In this document: positions 5,000-12,567 of the stretch, in pieces
How the letters are laid out: each line of letters opens with the position of its first letter
Numbering within the stretch: position 1 is the stretch's first letter
DNA from: an uncultured Treponema sp.
GTDB lineage: Bacteria; Spirochaetota; Spirochaetia; Treponematales; Treponemataceae
Direction of reading: 5' to 3'
Assembly (NCBI GenBank): GCA_945833725.1
Contig: CAMAFU010000032.1
Coordinates: forward strand, 1 to 12,686
Length of the DNA: 12,686 bases
Notes under the pieces: model-generated
Databases searched by the model: none
Told to the model about the DNA's origin: nothing
Seen by the model: only the letters and a program-made list of their open reading frames with translations
Made by a program: the position numbers and the translations under genes

Positions 5000-7090
5000 T
5001 TAAACCTTAAACAAATCAATTTCGTCGCCGATTGTTTTTATGGTTGTCTTCATCTGGCCGGAAATTGCCTTTAATGCATTGCCCGTATCCTTTATTTTTT
5101 CTGTGCTGGAATTAACTTCTGCAATAGAATCACTTAAAATTCCAGAAGCATCCTTTAATCTGGAAACTTCGCCTAAAATAAGAGTACTGCCTTCTGCCAT
5201 TTCTGTGGAAGCCATTTTTACGGCAACAGTACTGTCGCTCATAGTCCGTAAACTTTCCAGAATCTGGCGGGAACCTTCCGTCTGCTCATCCATAGCACCT
5301 TTAATTTGCCTTACAAGTTCGTCGGTTTGTTTTATGCCAACAGAAACAGCGTTAAAAGCAGAATGAGATTCACCAGAAGACTCAACAACTTTTCCAATAG
5401 ATTCCCTTATTTTCTGCAACTGTTCCCCGATTGTCCTTGACTGGGAAGAAGAAGTTTCCGACAGTTTCCGTATTTCGTCTGCAACAACACTAAATCCTTT
5501 ACCGGCATCTCCAGCATGAGCAGCTTCAATAGCAGCATTCATTGCCAAAAGATTAGTCTGCTCTGCAATAGAAGAAATTGCAGCATTCGCTTCCTGAAGC
5601 ATGGAAGACTGGTTTTCAATCTGCATAATCTGCTCGCTTACGGCAGACTGCTTGGAAGAACCGGCCTCCGACTTTTGCTGAAGTTCAGTAAATTCTTCAG
5701 CCATTTTGTCGATGGAATGGTTTATAGCATTTATATTTCCAATCATCTGTTCAATGGCAGCCGACGCCTGCGTAACACCAGCCGACTGATTTTCAATCAT
5801 CTGCTCAAGAGACTGAATGTTGGAAGAAATCTGAGTAATTGCACTGGCAGTACCATCAACGCTTTCCGCCTGATTTTTATATACATTTTTTATTGATTCA
5901 ATGTGGTTTAAAATTTCTTCAATGGCATTTCCTGTATCAATAGTGCTGGCTTGAAGATTTTCATCAACACCTTCCAGTTCAATTTTGGAAGTTTTTAGCT
6001 CCGACATTATTGTCTGAAGTTTTTCCATAAATTTATTGAATCCAAGACCGATAGCACCAATTTCGTCGTTGTGCTTTACATCAACCCGTTGGGTTAAATC
6101 TGCATTTCCGCTGGCAATCCCTAAAATGCTGTCTACAATAAGTTTTACAGGACGAAAAGTATCCAGCATTAAAAGAAGAAGCATAACAATAACAATAAGG
6201 GCAATACCCGCATTTGAATAAATAAGGATATTTCTTACATCTCTGGAAGCTTCCTTTATTTGGGCTTCAGGAACACAAACTGCAACAGACCAGTTTGTAT
6301 TTTCTACTGGACAGAAAAAAACATTTTCCTTCTGCCACGGTTTTTCAAGATTATGTATTATAATAGAAGAAAACTCACCGTTTACCATTTTTTCTGCCAT
6401 TTGCTTTATTTCAGGCCTTTCGGCAAAACTTCCAGAAAGAAAATTTTCTTTCATCTGAATATTTTCGGCGGGATAGCACATAACAGTACCGTCGCCGCTA
6501 AGCATAAAGGCATAACCGTTTTCGCCAAGGGAAAATTCGTTTATTTTCTGCTGGATTTTTTCGATGGACTTTACGCCAACAAACATTCCCATCGCATTTC
6601 CTGCAGAATCACTGGCACTACGCACAAGCATAATGGAAACACGGCCAGTAGCCTTTGCTAAAGTAGGCTCTGTAATAACAGTTTTTTCGCCGTTCATAAT
6701 TTTTGAAAAATATTCCCTGTCACCATGAAAACCAGTTTTTCCGGAATCGTAAAAGCTGTTTCCGTTTGTATCAATAAAAAGAACATAATCCAGTTCATCC
6801 GGGCGTCTGGAAACAGTTTTAGAAAGCCACAGACCAATTTCCTGCGGAGAAGAAGAATCATAAACACATTCTGATTTAACATAAAAATCAAGAAGATTTA
6901 AATTTTCCGTAAGCCAGGAAGAAACATAATCGGCATAAGACTTAGACATAATCTGAATGTCGTCTCCGGCAGTTTTTGCAGCACTTTTAGAAACCATGCG
7001 GACAGTAAAAAAAGTAAGGCATGTAAAAAGCAAAATAATAACAATGCCAGTAAAAAGAATAATTCGCAAAACTTTACTTTTCTTTTTCAT
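5000..7090 (-). CDS. Methyl-accepting chemotaxis protein, dCache sensor
   Basis: This 696-residue transmembrane receptor has a first membrane helix (about 7-30), then a periplasmic double-Cache sensor to about 275. A typical Cache stretch is GDREYFSKIMNGEKTVITEP, followed by an SIMLVRSAS strand. A second helix (about 288-312), a HAMP linker (to about 365) and a long coiled-coil signalling domain follow. The kinase-control tip IAEQTNLLAMNAAIEAAHAG lies near 508-527. It would sense a small ligand outside and control CheA through CheW to steer flagella. There is no C-terminal CheR pentapeptide; the chain ends DEIDLFKV. The ATG at 7090 (MKKKSK) was preferred to one 15 codons upstream because GGAG lies six bases before it and the membrane helix follows at once. 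No other chemotaxis gene is adjacent; the ligand is unknown. Confidence 0.93.
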   Translation of the reverse strand: MKKKSKVLRIILFTGIVIILLFTCLTFFTVRMVSKSAAKTAGDDIQIMSKSYADYVSSWLTENLNLLDFYVKSECVYDSSSPQEIGLWLSKTVSRRPDELDYVLFIDTNGNSFYDSGKTGFHGDREYFSKIMNGEKTVITEPTLAKATGRVSIMLVRSASDSAGNAMGMFVGVKSIEKIQQKINEFSLGENGYAFMLSGDGTVMCYPAENIQMKENFLSGSFAERPEIKQMAEKMVNGEFSSIIIHNLEKPWQKENVFFCPVENTNWSVAVCVPEAQIKEASRDVRNILIYSNAGIALIVIVMLLLLMLDTFRPVKLIVDSILGIASGNADLTQRVDVKHNDEIGAIGLGFNKFMEKLQTIMSELKTSKIELEGVDENLQASTIDTGNAIEEILNHIESIKNVYKNQAESVDGTASAITQISSNIQSLEQMIENQSAGVTQASAAIEQMIGNINAINHSIDKMAEEFTELQQKSEAGSSKQSAVSEQIMQIENQSSMLQEANAAISSIAEQTNLLAMNAAIEAAHAGDAGKGFSVVADEIRKLSETSSSQSRTIGEQLQKIRESIGKVVESSGESHSAFNAVSVGIKQTDELVRQIKGAMDEQTEGSRQILESLRTMSDSTVAVKMASTEMAEGSTLILGEVSRLKDASGILSDSIAEVNSSTEKIKDTGNALKAISGQMKTTIKTIGDEIDLFKV

Positions 7091-7251
7091 GATACACTCC
7101 AAATCTGGCAGGAAAAAACAATTTCTCCCCTGCAATAAATTCTATACTTTAAATATTAACTCATAAATTAAAATAAAGGTAGAAAATTTTATCATTCACC
7201 AACATCCGGTAACTTGTAAAGATTAATTCCCCACTTTTCTGTCAGAAATTG

Positions 7252-7461
7252 CAGGGCTTCCGCATAAATTGATGAGAAAAATTGGGGGCGCGAAGGAGCG
7301 AATGGTCAGGGCAAAAACACCCTGATTGTGGATGCTGCGTAAGCGGCATTATATAAATTCCCGTGCCACAATCAGCGTGTAGTGCTAATAGCACGGTTTT
7401 GCACTGAACAGTCGCGACTGGAAGCCCCTGGTTAAAATTATATTTTAATGCGGAAGCCCTG
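7252..7461. repeat. 210-bp nested palindromic element / candidate structured RNA
   Basis: A perfect 14-bp inverted repeat, CAGGGCTTCCGCAT at 7252-7265 against 7448-7461, closes the element. Inside are TCAGGG/CCCTGA (7306-7311, 7320-7325); CTGATTGTGG/CCACAATCAG (7322-7331, 7366-7375); ATGCTGC/GCGGCAT with a GTAA tetraloop (7332-7338, 7343-7349); GTGCT/AGCAC (7382-7386, 7390-7394); the 12-bp palindrome CAGTCGCGACTG (7409-7420); and TTAAAAT/ATTTTAA (7432-7438, 7442-7448). The T-G pair in the GTAA stem favours a plus-strand RNA. No protein frame explains it. It could be a non-coding RNA or a MITE/REP-like element with terminal inverted repeats. Confidence 0.6.
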
Positions 7462-7468
7462 AAAAAAA

Positions 7469-7497
7469 TTGCGGAACATATTTTTTCGTGATAAAAT
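7469..7497 (+). promoter_or_regulatory. Promoter of the four-helix membrane protein gene
   Basis: TTGCGG (7469-7474), a 17-base spacer and TAAAAT (7492-7497), with an A-tract just upstream. The start would be near 7504, leaving a leader of about 98 bases before the ATG at 7602. Confidence 0.6.
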
Positions 7498-7601
7498 TAT
7501 TTTAGTTTGCGTTGCAGACATATTTTAATTTTCTTTCGCTCGCAGAAAGTATAAAAGTCGGCAGAAAATTATTTTTCGGCAAGGGCTTTAAGAGGTTTTT
7601 A

Positions 7602-8024
7602 ATGGCAAAAAAGAATTCAATCGGAATTTATCTTATTGGCATGGCTGTTATTATATTGGGAGCTTTTCTTCCTCTTACAGCAAGCAAAACTTTTGGTTTT
7701 AACGGTTCAAATGTAATTACAGCAATTACAGACGGCACTGGCGACCTTAAAGTTGCTTCAATTCTTGCTCTGGCAGGTGCTATTGCGGGAATTATCTTTT
7801 CTTTTGTAAAAATAAAGGGCTTTCCTGCTAAACTTGTTTCTCTTATAGTTTCTATTGCCGGGGGAATTTACATGGTTCTTTCATACCTTAACCTTAATCC
7901 CATTGCAAAAGGTTTGGGAAAAGCATTTTCTAAAATTGCCGGAACACAACCTTCAATAGGTCTTTTCCTTATTATTGCAGGATGGGTAATTGCCATAATC
8001 GGCTACATTAAAGAAGGCGAATAG
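7602..8024 (+). CDS. Small four-helix membrane protein, unknown function
   Basis: The 140-residue protein starts MAKKNSIG and contains four hydrophobic segments: IYLIGMAVIILGAFLPL (about 10-27), VASILALAGAIAGIIFSF (about 51-69), LVSLIVSIAGGIYMVLSYL (about 79-97) and IGLFLIIAGWVIAIIGYI (about 119-136). Short polar loops separate them, and it ends KEGE. I recognise no family. The helix-1 end with its LPL turn and the glycine-rich helices resemble small bacterial DUF membrane proteins. The ATG at 7602 was chosen because AAGAGG lies about six bases upstream and the leader before it reads as non-coding; a longer frame from 7512 lacks a ribosome binding site. It has its own promoter and is monocistronic. 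Confidence 0.75.
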   Translation: MAKKNSIGIYLIGMAVIILGAFLPLTASKTFGFNGSNVITAITDGTGDLKVASILALAGAIAGIIFSFVKIKGFPAKLVSLIVSIAGGIYMVLSYLNLNPIAKGLGKAFSKIAGTQPSIGLFLIIAGWVIAIIGYIKEGE

Positions 8025-8038
8025 TTTTTCCGCACCAT

Positions 8039-8090
8039 AAAAAATGCACCTCCTAAAATTGAACTTTATTTGTCCAACTTTAGGGGTGCA
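8039..8090 (-). terminator. Strong hairpin terminator after the phosphodiesterase gene
   Basis: On the minus strand arms starting TGCACCCCTAAAGTTG (8090-8075) and ending CAATTTTAGGAGGTGCA (8061-8045) form a stem of about 16 pairs with one bulge, followed directly by six T (8044-8039). A G-U pair exists only on this strand. It would end the operon transcribed from 11.97 kb. The sequence also looks like two IS3/IS150-type transposon ends (TG...CA) placed back to back. Confidence 0.6.
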
Positions 8091-8179
8091 CTTCAAGTTT
8101 TATCTTGTGCCGTTTTTTTATGCTGTATTTTTATTAAAACGCTATTCACAGCCCTATAAAATTACACAGGTATGTTAAT

Positions 8180-10234
8180 TCAACCGTCAAGTTTCCTTTC
8201 AAAGTCGGCTTTTTCTACAGGTCGTGAAAACAAAAATCCCTGAATAACATCGCATTTAAGGCCTTTTAAACATTCCAGCTGGTCATTTTCTTCTACACCT
8301 TCGGCTATAACATTCATGCCTAAATCTTTTGCAAGAGCGATTGTATGCTTTATAAGCTTAAAACCGTTTGCATCGCGAATACCATCTATTAAAGTTTTGT
8401 CTAATTTTAAATCATCAAAATGCTGACCGTTAAGCAGAGCCAGAGAAGAATATCCTGTACCAAAGTCATCAACACACAGCGAAAAACCATTCTGCTTGAA
8501 TTTTGTAATTACATCTTTTACGGCAGAATTACTGGCAGCAGCACTTTCTGTTATTTCTACAGGTACCAAAGAAGGCAAAATTCCGTTGTCGTGTGCAATG
8601 TTTTTGTACTGGTCCACAATCCCGTCGTAATACAGACTTGCCCGGGAAAGGTTTACGGAAACAGGAACAATAGGAAGATTCTGCTTTTGTCTTGTTTTAA
8701 GGAAATTACATACTGTGGCAAAAACATATTCATCAAGAGTTCTAATAAGCCCGTCCTGTTCAAAAAGAGGAATAAAATCTACAGGAGAAACAAGAACTCC
8801 ATTTTTTCTCCAGCGGATAAGAGCCTCTGCCCCAACAATTTTTCCTGTAAAAGGGTTGATTTTAGGCTGATACCATACTTCAAAATTGCCGCCAGCCAAA
8901 GCCTCCGGGAAGGAATCTTCAATTTCTTTTTCGTGGATTTTTTTCTGACTTACCTCTTCGGAATAAAAAAGGTAATTTGTGTCTTTTGAATCTTTTACTT
9001 CGTGCTTTGCAATAGTTGTCTGGCTGTAAGCCTCTTCAATCTGTTGAAGTGGATTCCAGAAAGTAATTCCAAAATACGGATGAAGGCGAGGACACCTCAT
9101 TTCTACAGAAAGCCTTAAAAGTGAATCGGAAACATTTTTTATATTTTCGATTATTTCTTCTTTTGACTCATTTGGACTGTAAAAAGCAAAGTGATCAGCA
9201 TTTACATGACCGGCTATGCAGGAATCTTTACAGAAAGAAAGAACCGTGTCCCAGATTTTTCTAAGAACTTTATCGCCGAACGCAACACCGCAGACTGAAT
9301 TTACAAGCTTAAACTGATGAATATCCATGGAAACAATAAAACCGGCCTTATTTACATCCCTAACCTTTCTTTTAAAACCGTTATAATTGTTTCCGCCTGT
9401 AAGAGGGTCTGTATAGGCCATTTTTTCCAGTGCAGTAGTTTTTTCTTTTGTCATGTCGGAAAAAGCCATTACAAAAGTTGATAATTCCCCCGACTCCGAA
9501 AGATTTACGACTTTAAGCCTGCAGTAAATTACCTTTCCTTTTCGGATTCCCCGGTAATCATGAACATAAACATCATGCTCGGCGAACTGTTTTTTTAAAT
9601 TTTCTATTGAACAAATCTGCCGCATTTCATCTTTTTCTGTGTCCAGAACTGTATTTTGAATGTAAAGCTCTATTATTTTTTCGTATGGAGGTTGAAATTT
9701 TAATTTTTCTCCGTATTCTTCCCATATATCCTTTGAAATTCTCTGCGGAACAGTTTTACTGTTTTTGTAGTCAATGTAGTATATTGAACCAAATTCCTTT
9801 CCCAAAGCTTCTATAAGGGCATTTGTTCTTGTGTCGGATTCAATGTCTTCTACAAGACCTCCAGTAATAAGAGGCTTTCCGTCTTTGTCGGATTTTATTG
9901 TAACCATTGTAACACGGTATATTTTGCCGTTTTTTGAGTGCATTTCTGCAACAACTTTTTTTTCGCCGGAATCAACTTTTTTTGCCATATTGTAAAGGAT
10001 TCCCCGGTCTTTATCGGCAACAATATCATTTGCAATGGAATAAGGCATGTTATCGTAAAATCTCCGCGGACCGAAGATCTTCATAAACGCATCTGTAGCA
10101 ATAAGCAGACTGTCTTTGGGAAAATATCTGAATGTAACAATACCAACTTCAAGAAAAGCATTCTGGCTTTCCGCAGGAAAAACAGGATAATTCTTTCCGT
10201 TGTAAGATATAATATTTTTGTCTTTTCTTCTCAT
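8180..10234 (-). CDS. c-di-GMP phosphodiesterase: PAS-like, degenerate GGDEF, EAL
   Basis: The 684-residue cytoplasmic protein has about 265 residues of PAS-like sensor sequence. A GGDEF-fold domain follows (about 270-440; AYTDPLTGGNNYNGF at its start), then an EAL domain (about 450-684). The GGDEF signature reads NADHF (about 345-349), so cyclase activity should be lost. The EAL domain keeps EALIRW (470-475), VNLS, VEITES, VDDFGTGYSSL (DD 589-590), LKLDK, AEGVEE and QGFLFSRP, i.e. the metal and substrate ligands plus the general-base lysine. It should hydrolyse c-di-GMP to pGpG, lowering the second messenger. The ATG at 10234 has AAGAGG seven bases upstream; a GTG at 10291 overlaps the preceding gene and has no such site. 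It is second in an operon, 43 bases after the 551-residue gene. Confidence 0.92.
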   Translation of the reverse strand: MRRKDKNIISYNGKNYPVFPAESQNAFLEVGIVTFRYFPKDSLLIATDAFMKIFGPRRFYDNMPYSIANDIVADKDRGILYNMAKKVDSGEKKVVAEMHSKNGKIYRVTMVTIKSDKDGKPLITGGLVEDIESDTRTNALIEALGKEFGSIYYIDYKNSKTVPQRISKDIWEEYGEKLKFQPPYEKIIELYIQNTVLDTEKDEMRQICSIENLKKQFAEHDVYVHDYRGIRKGKVIYCRLKVVNLSESGELSTFVMAFSDMTKEKTTALEKMAYTDPLTGGNNYNGFKRKVRDVNKAGFIVSMDIHQFKLVNSVCGVAFGDKVLRKIWDTVLSFCKDSCIAGHVNADHFAFYSPNESKEEIIENIKNVSDSLLRLSVEMRCPRLHPYFGITFWNPLQQIEEAYSQTTIAKHEVKDSKDTNYLFYSEEVSQKKIHEKEIEDSFPEALAGGNFEVWYQPKINPFTGKIVGAEALIRWRKNGVLVSPVDFIPLFEQDGLIRTLDEYVFATVCNFLKTRQKQNLPIVPVSVNLSRASLYYDGIVDQYKNIAHDNGILPSLVPVEITESAAASNSAVKDVITKFKQNGFSLCVDDFGTGYSSLALLNGQHFDDLKLDKTLIDGIRDANGFKLIKHTIALAKDLGMNVIAEGVEENDQLECLKGLKCDVIQGFLFSRPVEKADFERKLDG

Positions 10235-10277
10235 GCTACTGCCTCTTGACTTTTTCGGATTCCCCTCCCGAAATCTA

Positions 10278-11933
10278 TCAATAGCCGTCACTCATGCTGC
10301 GGTTTATATCTCTCTGATAAAGCTCCTGATATACAACAGAGCGTTTTTTTAACTCTTCTTTTTTTTGCTGATTAAAAGGAATGTACCTCCAGAAAATTGC
10401 CCGTACCTGTTTGTCCAGTTTCTGTACACCGTCAACTTCTTTTGTCATCCATGTAACATAATCATTTATAAAATATGATTTTAAATCACCTTTAAGTTTT
10501 TGCTTTTCGATATATTGATAATAATGACCTGTAAGACCTTCTTCCATCCAGTAGTAACTTGCCTTTTCTTTGGCAACTTGCCACCGTAAATCGGCAACAG
10601 CCATTAAAAGACTGATTTTTAAATCTCGTGGATACATAGGAATAACAATTCTTCCACGGCTTGTAACCCTGTTGTAGCGGTCGAAAGGTTCCCAGCAAAA
10701 ACCAAAATCACCGTAAGTTGGAACAAGAAGAACATAAGGAACAATTCTGTGAGCCGTATTTTTATGAATTCTGCAGAAAACTCCCGGATCGTTTTCTTCT
10801 ATCCAGGCCATAATGCTTAAGACATTTTCTCTAAAGCCTGTTCCCTGTGGCGTACAATGGTAAAATTCTCTGGTAAAAACAGGAAACTGGTTTCCCTGAC
10901 GGCCTACAGTCATTTTTGCCATTTGCCGTACAGTATTAAATTCTGTTTCAATGTCGCCTTTTGCAACAGTTACAGTATCTGGTGCATTCTGCATTTTTGA
11001 AATTAAAGACTCGCTGACCGATTTTGCTTCTTCAAATTCTTTTATGTAGCCTACATATTCTTTGTCCAGTTTTTGAAGAGTTCTAAGCCTTTCCTGAATT
11101 TCTGCAAACAGTTTTTTCTGCCCCTCTGTAAGCGGCATAGTATGAGGTTCAAGACCAATCATCTGATTATGTTCGCAGATGGCTTTTACTCTGTTAAGAA
11201 GTTCCTGCTCCAGCATCTGCCGTTCACTTTCTTTTGCATTTACAAAACTCTCTGAACTTTGCAATTTGCCGTCATTTTTATTTTTTAACTGCTGAAGGTG
11301 AGATTGATCCGAACTGGCACTGGAAGATTTTTTTACCCTGACTTCGTCTGTTGCAGATAAGGAAAGCCTTCCGCTGGCAATTTCCTTAAACCACTCATCC
11401 ATGTAATAAACAGGTTCCCCGGTGTTATTTTTTAAAATGGCCTTGGAAAAAGTCATTTTTTGTTCTGGAGAAAAAAGTGAAGGCAATAAAACTCCAAAAC
11501 GGAACATAAGCCTTTTTGACATAGGCAAAGACAAATCACCCATTTTTGGAGCCATTGTACGAATAATTTCCCAGTAAGCCGTAATAAGCTGCTGACGGTA
11601 AACGGTACGGTCTTTTGGGTCTGTACATGTAAGATAACGGGAAAGAACCTGATGCACCCTTTGAGCAGCCTGCCCTTCGTTTGTAAGACACGACTTGTAA
11701 TAGGAAGAATCATCAAAATAATTGTGCGGGGTGTCTTCAAAGAACTTTGTTATGGGATTAAATTTTGTAACGGAAAGATCGACTTTTGAAGCAACAGACA
11801 AATCTTCGGCAGGTTCAGAGGAATTATCTGGAATATCATCGAAACTTAAATCGGTAAAACTGTCGGAAGAATAAGAATTTTCAGATTCGGCCAATAATTT
11901 TTCTATTTCCGGATCTAATTCCTGATTATCCAT
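10278..11933 (-). CDS. Unknown 551-residue cytoplasmic protein
   Basis: I do not recognise a named family; it has the look of a conserved spirochaetal hypothetical. There is no signal peptide or membrane helix. The first 60 residues are acidic and Ser/Asp-rich, probably disordered (SYSSDSFTDLSFDDIPDNSS). A folded helical part follows (about 75-190), then a polar Ser/Lys linker (200-230), a coiled-coil region (about 232-315) and a C-terminal domain rich in Trp, Tyr and Arg (about 350-540). The block YYWMEEGLTGHYYQYIEK near 460-477 faintly recalls a zincin-type helix but lacks HExxH. The ATG at 11933 has GGAG at 11940-11943, six bases upstream. It is the first gene of the operon with the EAL phosphodiesterase, 43 bases apart, so a role linked to c-di-GMP control is a fair inference, not shown. 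Confidence 0.8.
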   Translation of the reverse strand: MDNQELDPEIEKLLAESENSYSSDSFTDLSFDDIPDNSSEPAEDLSVASKVDLSVTKFNPITKFFEDTPHNYFDDSSYYKSCLTNEGQAAQRVHQVLSRYLTCTDPKDRTVYRQQLITAYWEIIRTMAPKMGDLSLPMSKRLMFRFGVLLPSLFSPEQKMTFSKAILKNNTGEPVYYMDEWFKEIASGRLSLSATDEVRVKKSSSASSDQSHLQQLKNKNDGKLQSSESFVNAKESERQMLEQELLNRVKAICEHNQMIGLEPHTMPLTEGQKKLFAEIQERLRTLQKLDKEYVGYIKEFEEAKSVSESLISKMQNAPDTVTVAKGDIETEFNTVRQMAKMTVGRQGNQFPVFTREFYHCTPQGTGFRENVLSIMAWIEENDPGVFCRIHKNTAHRIVPYVLLVPTYGDFGFCWEPFDRYNRVTSRGRIVIPMYPRDLKISLLMAVADLRWQVAKEKASYYWMEEGLTGHYYQYIEKQKLKGDLKSYFINDYVTWMTKEVDGVQKLDKQVRAIFWRYIPFNQQKKEELKKRSVVYQELYQRDINRSMSDGY

Positions 11934-11952
11934 TAAAAACTCCAGAGCCCAT
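11926..11952 (-). CDS. Possible eight-codon upstream ORF overlapping the next start
   Basis: ATG at 11952 encodes MGSGVFNG and stops at TAA 11928-11926, overlapping the start codon of the 551-residue gene in another frame. A purine-rich GGAGGAGAGG (11972-11963) lies ten bases before it, stronger than the GGAG of the main gene. Translational coupling is possible; chance is equally likely at this length. Confidence 0.2.
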   Translation of the reverse strand: MGSGVFNG

Positions 11953-11976
11953 TAATCTAAAACCTCTCCTCCAATG

Positions 11977-11985
11977 ATTATACCA
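11977..11985 (-). promoter_or_regulatory. Extended -10 promoter of the 551-aa/EAL operon
   Basis: On the minus strand TGG-TATAAT (11985-11977) is a perfect -10 hexamer with the TG extension. No good -35 lies at the right distance, as is usual for extended -10 promoters. Transcription would start near 11970, giving a leader of about 37 bases. Confidence 0.65.
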
Positions 11986-12102
11986 CATAACAAAAAAAAT
12001 TGCATTTTAAATTTAAGTTTTGCATTTTTGCAAGGAATCTTTTTCAGTTTCCTCTCTTCCACCGCAATATTCAAACTCCGCTTTTCGTAGTATCATAAAA
12101 TT

Positions 12103-12567
12103 ATGGACACCCTGACTCCCATGCAGCGTCATAAAAATATGTCATGCATCCGCTCAAAAAACACCAAGCCTGAAAAACTGATTCGCTCGGCTCTTTTTAA
12201 GGCAGGGTTCCGCTACCGTATCTGTGACAAACACTATCCCGGAAAGCCGGACATAATTCTTCCGCATTATTTTGCAGTCATTTTCATAAACAGCTGTTTC
12301 TGGCACGCACACGAAAAGTGCAGGTATTTTGTCTTTCCAAAATCAAACCAGAATTTCTGACAGAAAAAATTCCGGCGGAACAAAGCGCGCGATGCAGAAA
12401 ATCTTCAGTATTACCGGAAACAATGCTGGCGAGTCTGCGTTGTGTGGGAATGTGCTGCTGCACTTACAATACGCTCTGGGGCTAAGAAAAAAGCAGAAGC
12501 AGCAAAAGAAAGTAGCTTTTATATCGAAAAATTCAGCAAAAAAAAGCGAGATTTTCGCACGAATTAA
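12103..12567 (+). pseudogene. vsr: Very short patch repair endonuclease, in-frame TGA
   Basis: Vsr nicks DNA 5' of T in T-G mismatches left by deamination of 5-methylcytosine. The N-terminal 85 residues are clear: MDTLTPMQRHKNMSCIRSKNTKPE, then GFRYR, PGKPDIILP with the metal-binding Asp, and CFWHAHEKC. A TGA at 12358-12360 falls where the family has the Trp of its conserved Phe-Trp pair (SNQNF-stop). Past it, the same frame reads QKKFRRNKARDAENLQYYRKQCWRVCVVWECA, typical Vsr C-terminal sequence, and stays open to TAA at 12565-12567, about 154 codons in all. One TGG-to-TGA change thus explains the break. Position 64 (E. coli numbering, usually His) reads Asn in FINSCFW. No Shine-Dalgarno is visible. 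No cytosine methyltransferase is in the window. The sequenced 85-residue product should be inactive. Confidence 0.85.

Larger units (their letters stand above)
7091..7601. other. Intergenic region between chemoreceptor and membrane-protein genes
   Basis: No protein gene is supported in these 511 bases. The first 110 are AT-rich and should hold the chemoreceptor promoter, but I could not find a convincing -35/-10 or sigma-28 site. From 7252 to 7461 lies a dense palindromic element, followed by a good plus-strand promoter at 7469-7497 and the leader of the gene at 7602. Confidence 0.6.

Noticed and set aside
7252..7461. Integron attC recombination site
   Set aside because: The R''/R' core boxes (GTTRRRY and RYYYAAC) are not present in the right arrangement, and no integrase or cassette is nearby.
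7246..7472. Target-site duplication (AAATTG) flanking the 210-bp palindromic element
   Set aside because: AAATTG touches the left end but lies four bases away from the right end, in an A-run where chance matches are easy.
10235..10291. GTG start at 10291 for the phosphodiesterase, overlapping the preceding gene
   Set aside because: No ribosome binding site at the right distance, while the ATG at 10234 has AAGAGG seven bases upstream.
12358..12360. TGA read as tryptophan (alternative genetic code)
   Set aside because: Intact genes at 3768, 8180 and 10278 end with TGA, and many genes here use TGG for Trp.
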